Below, piece by piece: positions 13,301 through 27,300 of a stretch of DNA of 64,000 bases. The DNA is taken from positions 62,022,855-62,086,854 of the forward strand of contig NC_081851.1 in NCBI RefSeq assembly GCF_963259705.1, in the 5' to 3' direction. The notes below the pieces were generated by a model. It was not told the origin of the DNA, did no database searches, and worked only from the letters and a program-made list of their open reading frames with translations. Numbering within the stretch: position 1 is the first letter of the stretch; each line of letters begins with the position of its first letter. Origin of the DNA: Myotis daubentonii (lineage: Eukaryota; Chordata; Mammalia; Chiroptera; Vespertilionidae). A program made the position numbers and the translations under genes.

Positions 13301-14725
13301 CTGGTGGTCAGTGAGCTCCCACAGGGGGAGCGCTCCTCAGTCAGAAGCCGGGCTCAGCTGGCGAGCGCAGCCGAGGAGCGGGCCTAAGCCGGCTGTCATA
13401 TATCCCCCAAGGGCTCCCGGACTCCGAGGAGGCACAGGCTGGGCTGAGGGACTCCTTCCAGTGCATGAATGTTGTGCACTGGGCCTCTAGTAACTATTAT
13501 ATGCTGCTGGTGCAAGTAAAAATGAGTACAACCATTTTGGAGAACAATTTGCCAACATGTAGTAAAGTTGAGGGTGTACATGCTATAATGCCAAGGAGTT
13601 CCCTTCCTGGGGATATTTCCTAGAGAAACACATGCATGTGTGCACAGAGAAACAGGTGTAAGAATATTATGTGCAACTTTGGATGTAATAGGAAGAAATT
13701 AGAAAAAAATATTGCTCATGAACAGAATGGCTAAATTACTCTGTAGTGAAGTCACCATGCAATACTGAGGCTGGTGGGAGATATGAGCACAAGAAAATCT
13801 GATGCTCCCCACTCTGTACCACTATATTTAAGTTGAAAAAGAAATCCACAAAATCTACCAGAGTAATAGTGGATATGAATGAAAATAACTATGACATTAA
13901 TTTTTGAGAGAGGTATTGAAGATTCCCCCTTTTGCTAAATATAGAAATTAATTTGTACTAAAAATGAAATATCAGCATTGCACTTTTTTTTAAAATATAT
14001 TTTTATTGATTTTTTACAGAGAGAGGAAGGGAGAGGGATAGAGAGTTAGAAACATCAATGAGAGAGAAACATCGACCAGCTGCCTCCTGCACACTCCTGC
14101 TGGGGATGTGCCTGCAACCAAGGTACATGCCCTTGACTGGAATCCAACCTGGGACCTTTCAGTCCACAGGCCAATGCTCTATCTACTGAACCAAACCGGT
14201 TTGGCAGCATTGCACTTTTTAACTGGTGATCAGATCAGAAACCCTTGGGGAACTGCTTTAAACTAGATCCCTGGGCTCCATCTGTGTCGTGATTAGCGCT
14301 GTGACTGATGGGATGCACGGCTTCTTGCTGAGCTCTGCCGGCCAGAGGATCAGCAGGGAAGCCATCTTCTGTACCTGGAGAATCAGTGCTTCTTCAGAAC
14401 GTGCCCTACAACGGCCATGTCTGTCTGGTTGCTATAATAGATGAGAACATTGATATAAGCAAGTAAACTGGGTAGCAGGGTTTGATAAGAGTACAAAGAT
14501 TGATGAGCTTATGGACAAAGAACTGTGGTTACAGAACCTGCTAGAAGTACAGGAGGAGGTAAAGCAAGAAAAAGCACTAGAGCCCTGGCCAGGTGGCTCA
14601 GTTGGTTGTAGTGTCATCCCATACACCAAAAGGTGGAGGGTTGATTCCTGGTCAGGGCACATACCTAGGTTGTGGGTTTGACCTCCAGTTGGAGCACAAC
14701 CAATCAATGTTTCTCTCTCACACTG

Positions 14726-14765
<40 letters not shown>

Positions 14766-17700
14766 CTCTTCCTTTCTCTCTCTTTAGAACACAAACCAAC
14801 CAAACAAAAAAACATATCCTCAGGTGAAAATTTTTTTAAATAAAGGATAAAAGCATTAGAATTGATTTAATCATTTGAAACAACTTTTTGTTTTCTTTTG
14901 TTATAGAGTGGTCTCAGAAAAGGTTGGAAGAACGTGAAAATGTGAGTATCATTATGCATTGAATTTAGTTTGAAATGAAGTTTTCTTTCAGATTTAGTCT
15001 GTCAACCTTATTTATTAACTCGAGTATTTGTAGAGTATTGTACATCCTTATTTGAGAAGGGTTTTAACCTTTTGCACTCCAACGTCGAGGCTGACTCGAC
15101 AGACCAGGCGCTAGTAGCAGGTCCAACGTCGAGTTGGTGATTGAGCTAATTGGCAATTTCCACCAGGGAAATACTGCAACCAAGAGAGGAAGGACTTCCA
15201 ATTTGGACCAGACTGTTTGAATTCCAAAAATAAAATTGGAGTGCAAAGGGTTAAAAGTAGAAAGCATTGCCCTGGCCAGTATGGCTCAGCTGGTTGAGTG
15301 TTGTCCCATGCACTCAAAGGTAACTGGTTAGATTCCCATTCAGGACACCTTCCCAGGTTGCTGGTTCAGTCGTTGGTGGGTGCAGGAGGTAGCGGATTGA
15401 TGTTTCTCTCACATGAACGTTTTTCTCTCTCCCCCTCCCTCCTCATCCTCTCAAGTTAATAAAGTCCTATTTTTAAAAAGTAGAGAACATGGTTAAAGAT
15501 CACAAAAAGCTTGAATGTACAAACAAATAATTTTAAATATGCAGAGAAATTGTTGTACGCACACTGTACAGGGTAGACATAAAGGCCTACGGGGATCTTG
15601 CTAGGGTAATTGGTTAAGGGAAGTAGGCTTGGCGGGAGATTTTCAAGAGAAGTGCATTATTCTGCAGATAAACAGGTAGAGTAGAAATGGTGTAGACTCA
15701 GGTAAGAAATAAAAAGATCAAATGCTATCAAATGTTGATTCAAAATATAAAAAATCTAGTAATCAGCTCTGGAAACAGCCCAAGTGCCCATCAGTAGCTG
15801 AGTGGATGAAAAGCGGTGGTGCATTTATGCAGTGGAATACTACACAGCTATAAAAAAGAAGGAACTCTTACCTTTTGCAGCAGCATGGATGGACCTGAAG
15901 ATTATTATGCTAAGTGAAGCGAAGTTAAAAAAAAAGCGTAGTGCATGGCATAAAACCACTCTAAGCAAGTTACATTTGATTTCAATGTTATTTGAATTTT
16001 ACATTCTTCTCTAATTTTTAGAAATTTGGCACCTAAATTTGACTCTCCTGTAAACAAGCATACTGTGGATGAGAGGTAAGAAAGAACTGTAAAACAGAAT
16101 TTCCTTAGAGATATGTTTGTTTATTCCACAAATGTTTCATAATGAACTGTTGTACATCAGACAGGCTGTATATATTTCCACCTGAACAGTTAAATTATTT
16201 TGTACAGTCAGGTCCACAGCAGATCATTGTATCTTAGAGAAGTAAAGTTTCGACAAATCTAAATGGAATGTGGTGATGTAGATCTATGTGATGCTTATGT
16301 GGGTTTCTCTGAGATCTATGGAACTTTTTAATATTGAAAGCAAATATTCCTATAAACCAATGATCCCCCCCCCCCCCGCAAAAAAAAAGTACTCTTGCCA
16401 GAATCAGAATAGTACCACTTGAATCTGTTTTTCATTTTCCAGTTTTCACTTTGAAAAAGGGTGTCTCTTGTAAGTAGATCATCTGTTTGGGTTTAAATAA
16501 AAGAGGCCTATTTGCAACAAAAGAACATTGAAAATAAGTTTAACAATAATAATAAAGAGCCCCAGCTGGTTTGGCTCAGTGGATAGAGCATCCGCCTGCA
16601 GACTGAAGAGTCCCTGGTTTGATTCTGGTCAAGGGCACATACCTCAGCTGCAGGCTTCTCCCCAGCCCCGGACCTAGTCAGGGGGTGTGCCGGAGGCAGC
16701 CAGTCAATGTGTTTCTCCCACATCAATATTTCTCTCTGTCTTTCCCTCTCTCTTCAACTCTTTCTAAAAATCAATGGAAAAATATTCTGCAGTGAGGATT
16801 CAAAAAAATTGAAAAATTTAAAAATAAATTCAATACTAAGACAAACAAAAAAACCAATAAAGAATCCATATTTATCAAATAACTGCCTAATATATAGCTG
16901 GCACTGTGCTGGGCATTGGCATTGGGTCTATAGTGGAACAAATAGAACAGCTCTTGCCCTCATAGAGTTTTGTGGGGTTGAAAATTACCTGAAAAAGTCT
17001 GTAATTACAAACTATGGTCAGAGGCATGAAAGATGAGGTGGCACAGGGAGGTGGGAAAATGAAGATGGGACAGGTAATGTGAGGGTTCAAGGAGCAGAGA
17101 GTAGATTGTGTGCTTGGAATGCAGTGAAAATGGGCACTGTGCCAGGGGACAAGCTGGAGAGGGAGGCAGAGGTCCCATCACAAGGCCCCATGGAGGCCAT
17201 TTAACGACTTTCCATGTTTTGCTGAATGCAAAGCTAGGCTATTGGCTGTTAGGCAATAGAGAGACATGATCACACTGGATTCTGTGTGGATTATGATTGA
17301 AGGGGAGGAGGAAAGTGAAGAGTCCGGCAAGCAAGGTCGTGCAGGAGCCCGGTGGAAGCTTTGGGGTGAAGATGTCAGGAAAAGTGGGCCAGTGACATGT
17401 TTTAGAAGTAGAATTGGCAGGTCTTTGTGATGGAATTAGAGGTCTACGAGCCAGGCTGGCCATGAGCACCTGCTCACTTCTCTTGTAATAGCTTGATGGT
17501 AGCCGTGGAACAATATGGTGCTGTTTTGTAAAGTTTTATGCTTGTGAGAAGATGCTTTCTCATGGCAGTTGTACAGCCAGGAGTTGCCTGTGTCTCCCAG
17601 GGGTGATCTGTTGTGTTGAGAGGAGGTCGGGGAGGAACGATCCTTTGTGTGTGGAGTGGGCCCTTCTGATTCAGAAGTGGGGAGGCAAGTTTGCTATATA

Positions 17701-18243
17701 GTCCATTTCATCAGTGACCTTAAGGGAAAGTGGAAGGGGTGGGGGCCAGCTAGCGTTGGATCTTAGAGTAACAGTGGTGTTTATCCTTTAAGGTTTCTCA
17801 AGGATTTTGAAGAAATAGCACCAGTTGGCTCCGGTGCATATGGCAAGGTTTTCAAAGCAAAACACAGACTTGATGGGACGACTTACGTTATTAAACGTGT
17901 TAAATACAACGAAGAGGACGACGACAAAGTCGAGTAAGTAGTAAATGTTTTGTTTCATTATTTTAAATAAGAAGATATGTTGAATTGTACTATTCTTTTT
18001 TATGTAACTGTCTTCTTCACGGGTATATTACTTCCTTTTTCCTAGTCCTCCTTAAAAATGTTACTCTAGCCCGGCCGGTGTGGCTCAGTTGCAAGTCGAT
18101 CAATGAACCAGTAGGTCACGGTTCAATTTCCAGTCAGGGCACATGCCCAGGTTTCGGCTAGATCCCCAATAGGGGGTGTGCAAGAGGCAGCCAGTCATTG
18201 ACGTTTCTATCTCTCTTTCCCTCTCCTTTCCTCTCTGAAATCG

Positions 18244-18310
<67 letters not shown>

Positions 18311-21300
18311 AAATGTTAGTCTGTCATCAGGAGCTTGGCTTACTCACAGCACTAGGGTTAGACTACTGGGGTCAGACCGGACCTGGGTTCAGCAACTTCG
18401 GTACTTGAGTTCTGGTTAAGAAAGAAATCAGAGCCAAGACTCCAATTATGAGAGAAAATCACAGAGTTGGAGGAAGTAATTCGTAGAAGAAATGGGATTA
18501 GGAAACAAGTGACACAGGCAAAGGAAGGGTCCTTGAAGTTTGGGAATTAGGAAGATAATGGTAACACTCTGGGGGGATGGGGATGGGGAGGGAGAAGGGA
18601 AGATGCAGGCCTGCTCCTGGGAGGGAGAGCTCACTGAGTCCTCAGTCCTAAGGGTTTAAGGGTGGAGGTTTTAGGGATGGTCCCAGGGAAGATCTTAATA
18701 GAATATTCAGCAGCTTTCTAGGTGTGTCCTTTCAAGGTCAAGGTCTCCACTGATTGATTGGTCAGTGCCAATGCAGCTGGTCCTGAGGTCAGCCATGAGA
18801 TCACTTATTTGGTTCTGCTGCTTTTCTGGGCCTGGAGCTGAAATACAACTGAGGCCTAGATGTTATCTCTAGGGAGGAAAGGTTAGGGGTTCCAAACTGC
18901 ATGACCAGCAATATGCTTGGGCAGGGGTTCTCAACCTGTGGGTCGCGACCCCTTTGGCGGTCAAATGACCCTTTCCCATGGGTCGTCTAAGACCATCCTG
19001 CATATCAGATATTTACATTATGATTCATAACAGTAGCAACATTACAGTTATGAAGTAGCAACGAAAATAATGTTATCGTTGGGTCACAACATGAGGAACT
19101 GTATTTAAAGGGCCAGAAGATTGAGAACCACTATGCTAGGGGGATGAAAGGTCGCACTGGGGGCGAGGTGTCACCCTACAATTGTCCTTTTCTAGGCACC
19201 CAAGGCTTTGCCCTCTAGTGATCTTCTGTACCTGACCCATAGTCCTTGCTCTGCTCAGGTGTGTCTAACTGCCTACCACAATTCTTTTAAGGCTGTCTTG
19301 ATGAAAACGCAAGTTTTAGAGTCATTTAGCTCAAGGTGACCTTTGAGCTTTTCTAGTTTCATCTCCTGACTTGTTTTCCAGCAGTTGTTACTCCACTTAA
19401 GTTGGCCAGACTGGTCCTTCAAAGTCTAGAGAAGGGCGGAAAAGGTGGAAAAGAGATAGGGAGAGTGGGCTGAGCAAAGGAGAAGCAGGCAAAGAGTCCA
19501 AGGTGCCCTTCATCCCAATCACACCTACTTCCTGTCCAAGGACAATACCTTGCTTGGCATTGGAAACACCTTTATGCCTTGTCGGCGTCAAAACAGGCTT
19601 TCTCCTTCTTCACTGTTTTGCTTAACAAGAATGAAATATTGTTGTTCCTTCCATTCAGTAGCAATTTTTTAGTGGAAATACTTAACAATGATCATGGTGC
19701 AATATTATGGGACATTAGTAATGGCTTCATAAATTGGTAGAACACTGTTAAAATATACTTGGAAATAATAATCCAGAGCCATAATAATGTTTATACACTT
19801 TGGCTTAAGGATTTTCTGTCTGGAAACCTATTCTAAGGATATTGCCCAAACTAAGGGAAAAATAACCATGTAAGAGGATATAAATACAGTGTTGTTTATA
19901 ATAGTGAAGAATTAGAAAAAACAAAATATCTAACAATAAAGGAATGATTAAGGATATTTTGTTTTCTCTCCCCTGATCAGTGGCTATTTTACAGTCATTA
20001 AAAATGAGGGTTATATGCTGAAAATATTTACACATGAAATCTTAGATGTGGAAAGTAGCTTCGGAATAATACAGTGGAAGATGAGGAAGTGGGTAAGGGT
20101 ACATATGAAATTAACAACTGATTCATGTGGGTGATGGCTAGGTTAGGGTTCATTTTACTATTTACTCTATTTTTTTAATATACTTTTGAAATATTACATT
20201 AAAAAGTTTTTATGCCTAGCCAGGTTTGGCTCAGTGGATGGAGCATCGACTCTTGGACTGAAGGGTCCTCGGTTCCATTCTGGTCAAGGGCACATAGCTT
20301 GTTTGCAGGCTCAATCCTTAGTCCTGGTTGGGGCCATGTGGGAGGCAACCAATCGATGTGTCTCTCTCATATTAATGTTTCTCTCTTTGTCTCTCACCAT
20401 CCCTTCCACTCCCTCTAAAAATCAATAGAAAAATATCTTCAGGTGTGGATTAACTAAAACTAAAAATTAAAAAGTCAATACATGTTAGTTATGCAGATTG
20501 TAAGACAATAAGGAATATTGTAAAGATAACATGTGAAAATAGAATATTATCTATACTAATAAAAGGGTAATATGCTAATTAGACAGGATAGACTGGATGT
20601 CTTCCAGACGTCCTTCTGGACAAAGCCACAGTGGTGGGGGCCGAGGCAGAGGCGATTCGGGATGATCAGGCCAGCAGGGGAGAGCTGTTAGGGGAGATCA
20701 GACCTTTAGGGGAGAGTGGTTAGGGGCATCAGGCTGGCAAGCAGAGGCAGTTAGAGGCGATCAGGCAGGCAGGCAGACGGGTTAGGGGCAATCAGGCAAG
20801 CAGGCAGGCAGAGTGGTTCAGGGCGATTAGGCATGTAGGCAGGTGAGCGGTTAGGAGCCAGCAGACCCGGATTGCGAGAGGGATGTCCAACATCCCCTGA
20901 GGGGTCCCGGATTGGAGACGTTGCAGACCTTGCTGAGGGAACACCCCCCTACAACCTCCATGCACGAATTTCGTGCACCGGGACTCTATACTATACTATA
21001 CTAATAATAGTGTAATATGCTAATTAGACTGGACATCCTTCTGGACATCCTTTCGGGCGACCTTCTGGACGAAGCTGGGGCTGGAGGCGCGGGATCGAGG
21101 CAGCTGCTGAGGCTGCGAAGGCCTACTCTTGCACCAATTTCATGCATTGGGACTCTAGTACACTATAATTACAAATATATAAAAATATAAAGACAAATGA
21201 TAAATAACTCCAAGTAATAACTGATTGTGTTAGGATTGTCAATAATGAGTAACTTCTCTTTATTTTTTACAACTTGTATGTCATATAAATAATTTTTTAA

Positions 21301-24300
21301 AATAAAGACTGAAATTGCACAATGTCTGCTTATCCTTTCTTATACTTGAGATTTCAGATTTCTTTATTCCATTGAGCATAGAATTGTCTTCACTCCTGAC
21401 TACACATCCCTGTAAAGCTCCCAAGGCATAGCAAAGTCTCCATTTTGCTGTCTAGATTCTCTCCTTTGCGTTTCTTTGCCACACACTGGAAATTCCGAAT
21501 TAGGCCCTTTTCACTGCCTGGGTTACCTACCTAGGCTGCCCAAATGGGGTTTGTTTTTGAAACTCAAAGTGACTTTAGCGCAAGTCTAAATAAGACATAA
21601 TGTGTGAATTAGCTACAATAATTATATCATTGGCATTTCAAAGACTACAGTCCTCGGGTTATGTCGAATTTGACGTAAGTCGTTTCATGGTTACATTGCC
21701 ATCTCCCATTTATTTATAAAAAAAAAAGTTCTGCCAAAACCGGTTTGGCTCAGTGGATAGAGCGTCGGTCTGCGGACTGAAGGGTCCCAGGTTTGATTCC
21801 GGTCAGGGGCATGTACCTGGGTTGCGGGCACATCCCCAGTAAGAGATGTGCAGGAGGCAGCTGATCGATGTTTCTCATCGATGTTTCTAACTCTCTATCT
21901 CGCTCCCTTCCTCTCTGTAAAAAATCAATAAAATATATTTAAAAAAATAAAAGTAAAAAAAAAAGTTCCGTCATTTCGACATATGTACATATGTACTTTA
22001 TGTTTTTTATTATTTATTTACCAGAAGTAAAGGTCAGGATTTGTTATCTTTTTTTAAAATTTTTTTTACTGTTTCACATCATCACTGCTGTGTATGTGCT
22101 CCATGTGAGTGATGTAGGTGCTTATGTAGGTGGGTTCTGACTTACGGCGAAAATCGCATTACGTCACACCATAGGAACGGATCTCCGACGTAAACCCAGG
22201 ACGTACTGTACTGCCAATGACTTTTAAGTTGTCTGATGTTTGGAATGATTTGTCACCACTTTTTCTTCTGTGTTGAGAGTGAAAATAGCTATGTTTTTTC
22301 TGTATGTTCACTTTTTGCTTTTCGGGGCTCCTGGCCTTCATTCTAAAACTCTGGGTGTGGGAACCATGGCAACTGTTCAGATAAAGGAGGTGTTTTGATA
22401 TTGTTATCAGGGATGTATACTGACCCCTTCTATTCCTTCTTTCTTTTAACTAGGAAGGTAAAGCGTGAAGTAAAAGTTCTGGCAACGCTTAGTCATCCAA
22501 ATATTGTTCGCTACTATAATAGTTGGGTTGGAGAAGAGTACATCAAAAGGTAACTAACAAAGAAATTCTCATAGACGTAATAAGATGGAGGAAACTGTCA
22601 TTGGCTATCTGTGGGCCATTTATACATTTAATAATCACAACAAGGATGATAAAAGATAAGCACTTGAGACACTGTTTATCTCCATTCTGCAGGTAAGGAG
22701 ACAAAGAATAATCTTTTCCTTCCTCCTCTCCCTGCTCTAAACTTGTTTTCAAGCCATTTTTTTCTGTCCTCAGCTGCTTTCAGAATCTCAGGTTTAGCTT
22801 TCCTGACTTGTTGTTTCATAGATAGAGTTGCGCACCTGCCCCGACTTCAGTCGAGGCTGGAGAGACAGTCTTGAGAAGGAGGTTTGAACATGTAGATGCT
22901 GCAACTGGAGCGTCCCTCCTCAGCTGCCAGCACTTGTCTTTCCCTCTCTCAGGCCCCCCAGAGGCAATCAAGGAGTCTCTCTCAAATGCCACAACACCAC
23001 TCCTGCTGGGGTGGAGAGCAGTGAAAATAATTTTAAGACCCTGAGCTTAAGGTGATAGGGGCACCTCACCTTGCATACTCATGTTTTGTCTCAAGTAAAC
23101 CAGTGCCAAAGGGCTGGAGGATTCAAAAGGTGGAAGTCACCCAGCGTTTCCTGTGGACGGTCCTCTCACTGCAATCCCGAGGCTATTGTGGGCTCATTCA
23201 TTCATGTCTCCTGCCACCAGCCCAGTCAGTGTACTGAGAACTTTATCATCAGTTTCAGGAGTTCTTGCCTGGCAGCACTTGGGACTTCAGCTTTTAGCAA
23301 ATTCTTGTCTACCTCTTTCTGTCTTCTAGCCAACGTATGTTCAAAGAATATAAGTTAGTATTGAGGCCCACGTATTGCTGAAAAAGAAAACATGGTCAGC
23401 AAAATCAGTCCTCCCAGTTGTATCTCATAGCAGTTTGTTGGCACTTCTTTTAGAATATCTATCCTTATGCTATTGTTTTAGGTTTGTTTTTCCTTTACCT
23501 CTCTCCTATTCAACTGTCATCCCACTACAGCAAGGATAGTGCCTAACTCATTTCCTCATCTCTAGGTGCCTATTCACATAATGATGCTCATTATATTGAG
23601 GGTGAATTACAATATTTACAAATTACTTTATATAATAATGAGATTTGGTTTTCTGCAATTCCATTGTATTAATGTTCCCTTTCCTATCTTTTAGAAAGGT
23701 GATCAAGGAACTTCAGCATTAAAGAATGGACAGGCTTATACTTTATAAATTAGCTAAACAAATAACGCTCTGGACATCTGGGAACTGAGGTTTAAATAAT
23801 AAATGGTTTATTATACTTTGATTCAAATTTATTTATTTGGATTTCTGTTTTGAGACATGTTTTGTGCTCAGTTAGCTGGACGTCATCCCATACACCGAAA
23901 GATTGCTGGTTCGATTTCACGTCAGGGCACATACCCAGGTTGTGGGTTTAATCCTTGGTTCATGTGGTCAATGTTTCTCTCTCACATTGATGTTTCTTTT
24001 TCTCTCCCTTCTTCTCCCTCTGAAATCAATAAGAATACATCCTCGGGTGAGGATAAAAAAGAAGAGAAGGTATAATTTTAAGAAAAATGTACTAGTATTT
24101 TTATGAAGTTATTTTTATTGTTACTTCTCTTTGAATTTTATATCCAGATCATTGACGAAGTGCCTTTTCATCCAAATGGAATTCTGTGATAAAGGGACAT
24201 TGGAAGACTGGATTGAGAACAGAAGAGAGAAAATTCCAAACAAAGATTTGTCTTTGGAATTATTTAAGCAAATAGTAAATGGAGTGGATTATATACATTC

Positions 24301-27300
24301 AGAAGGGTTAATTCATAGAGACCTTAAGGTAAGTGGAAAATTGATCAACGTAATTTAATAATTGAAAAACCCATCTCTTCAAATTTTAGAATTGGTTGAC
24401 AGCCATGCAGAATTATCTCTGATCCTTTAAAATGCGAATAGATCTAGAACATTTCATTCCCCAGATCCACTCAGAAGATCTCCAGGGCGAGTGAGCTTGT
24501 CAAGAACCTGAGCCCTGCAGGAAGAAGCCCACTCACTTCTGGTGCTGTCTGGCTGAAAGTCACTCCAGTTTCAAACACTCGTAGCTTTAACGTGCTGAAC
24601 GTCCCGTCCACGTAATGACTGTGGCTGGCACAGCCCACCGGCTGCTCTGTCTCTGTGCCTCCTGCTACTCTGCTTTCTGACAGGCATTGTGCTGTCTGCT
24701 AGCCCACCTATCTGCAACGCCCAGGAATGAGGAATGAAGCAAGCGTTTCCTTGAGTGAAATAAGCATTTATGTAGATACCAGTTTGTTGGGCCATTAAAT
24801 GATATGCATCCTTGGTCTTCCCAGTGGCTGAATTCTGATGCCTTCATGTTGGAGTCCACCTGGTTCCAATATCTCTCTTTAACAATATCTGAAGGTGTTC
24901 TTTGAAGTTGGAACGTAATAAGGACTACGTTCAAAAAGATACATTTAGAATAGCTATACCTTCACTTTGGAATAAATAATACATAGCGTTACATGAGAAA
25001 CTAAGCACAGTGATCTATTTGTGCAGTAATTCTTAAGAAAATATGGAAGTATGGGTATTAACTCCCATACCCTCCTGAGGGTGGATTAGTGCAATTCTGA
25101 CGGGTGCAGACTGAAGTCTGCCTTCTCCTGCACCTCTCCGTATCCCGCACTGCCCCTGCCCCGGGTTGTGGACTGATATAGTCTTGTGTCTGTTTGCAGA
25201 CTGTTTGCTCTATCACTGCAGTGGCTCGAAGGTCAGGCTTTAATTCTACTGAGCCTTCTTTCATCTTCTCCAACTGTTCTAGCTTCACTGCTACACTGTC
25301 TGCTGTCTCGCATCCGAAATTGGGTGCAAACAAAGGCATGCACGTTTCTTAGTGACGTCTAGCAAAATACCAGCGACAGGTGGCTTTGCCTGAGAATGGT
25401 CTTTTTCCAGTAAAACTCCTCTTAGGTGAAGCCTGCTAGTGTTTCACCACTTTCTGTTGGAATCCTAAGAACTAGGTCAAAGGCACTGAGGGAGAGACAT
25501 AGACGTTTCTGGAATGAGGGCTTATAGTTCTTGGAGGTTCAGTCCCCTTAGGCCCAGGCTCTTTGGTCATCCTCTGAGCATCAGACCTGATTCCTGTACC
25601 TCCTGTATAAAATTAGCACTCTTTTTTTATGTTCTACAACGCAACATTTTGCTAAGTTTGTATAACTGATTAAACCAATGGTGCATTATTGTTTTTCTTT
25701 TTAATGAACAGTAAATTAGCAATCGGATATTTTTACTACACAGCCCTAGCCAGCTTATATAGCACCGTTTCTCAGAGTCAGGTGATAGATAGCCTTGTGT
25801 GGGACTAGCATCTGCACTTGCAGACCCAACATATTCCTGCACTGGAACTTGAATTAGCATTGGCACATTTTTTTCTCCACACCCACCCCACACACATGCA
25901 CAACTTTCCATCTGTATTCTTGGTGCTAGGTTCAAGTCTCACTGTTGCTTGTCCCAATCCAACTGCTAATTTCTGTGTGGATCTTTTCTGGCAGGCTTCT
26001 TAGAAGCTCCTCTTTCAGCTGCCCTGGGCTGATGTCTCTTCCCTCTCAGTGCCTTTACTAGGCTCTCTCATAAGTGTTAGCTCATGAGGTCTGTGTGTGA
26101 ATATACAGCCCATCATTGTGTTGAAAGTCTAGCCTTTTCAACAATGGCAAAATATTAATTTCCTCCTCAATAACCGTCTCTCTTCATGGTCTTTAGAATG
26201 TTGGTCAATACCTTCTATAAATTTGTGGAATAGGATGAACGCCCATCCCCTATCTGCTCAAAGAATCACATGGGAAAAATACTGTGGGACCTTGACTTAC
26301 GAGTTTAATTCGTTCAGAGACCGAGCTCGTTTAAGGAGCTTGTTAAGGAGCTCCTTAATTCCAATTACTCTGTCAACTCAAAGCAAAAAATCGGTGGAGA
26401 GACAGCTGGTATCTCAAAAACTTGTTAGTTGGGACACTTGTAAGTCAAGGCCCCACTGTACGTCAGGGCTCGTTATCAGCTTCCAGGTAACTTGGTATGC
26501 CTTCAGGGGCAGCGGGGGAATGTTTCTGAAGAAGGTGCCAGAGGCCTAGAGAAATTGACATCCAACAAGCCCCCATGAGAAGCTCTGCACAGGACATCCT
26601 GCAGCATTCCCGGGTGGAGACCCGGTCTGAGGATCTCAACGTCGGAAGGGATCTTACTTCGATCCCCATGGAATGCTGGTCTCATATTTGCAACATTTCC
26701 AGCTAGTGGATGTCCAGTTCTGTCTTGAATACTCCCTTGGATAGGGAACTCTTGGACTCGCATTTTTTGAACCCCACTACTGGTATATTTAGGTTACACT
26801 AAAGCAAATCTTTTGGCCGTTTCTACCCTCTAGCCCTGGATTTATTCATGGGGCCATATGGTGAATCCATCTTCCACTTAACAGCGCTTCAGATATTTGG
26901 AGGCAGCTCTGCCCAAGCTTTCTTTGCTGACAGAGAAGTCCCAGCTTCCTCAGCTGGCATTTTAAAGACCTGTAATACTAAATTTTCTATTTTGGGCTAC
27001 CTGTGTAAGTTTAAATGCCTTACACACGGGCGGGCACAAGTAGGTGTACAGTTGTGAGTACACAAAACAGTGTTTATTCTTGTACTATTACTAATTATTG
27101 TATTATTTTTCGCGTGATCAACTGTAATCCTACTTTTGCCTACCCCTGTAAGTACTTCTAAACAATAGCCGTTGCTAAATATGATTTGGATATGTGATGC
27201 CAGTCTGTCAGAGTGGTACTTATGAATTAAATATTGTGTTTTCTTTTACTGTAGCCAAGTAACATATTTTTAGTAGATACAAAACAAATAAAGATTGGAG

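Larger units (their letters stand above)
11366..24632 (+). repeat. Segmental duplicate partner of 51,790-64,000
   Basis: Same alignment seen from copy 1. The 5' edge is at GCTGAGGTTAGAGCAGAATC (11,369 onward); left of it the two copies do not match. The right edge is set only by the window end. Confidence 0.93.

Noticed and set aside
15768..16014. Protein-coding frame containing [20 protein letters not shown] residues
   Set aside because: This is the L1 3'-region frame ([10 protein letters not shown] is typical of L1-derived text), broken and non-genic.
25058..26763. Minus-strand frames of 70-115 codons in the E12-E13 intron
   Set aside because: No splice context, no recognised domain, and codon content is not gene-like; expected by chance in 2 kb of intron.
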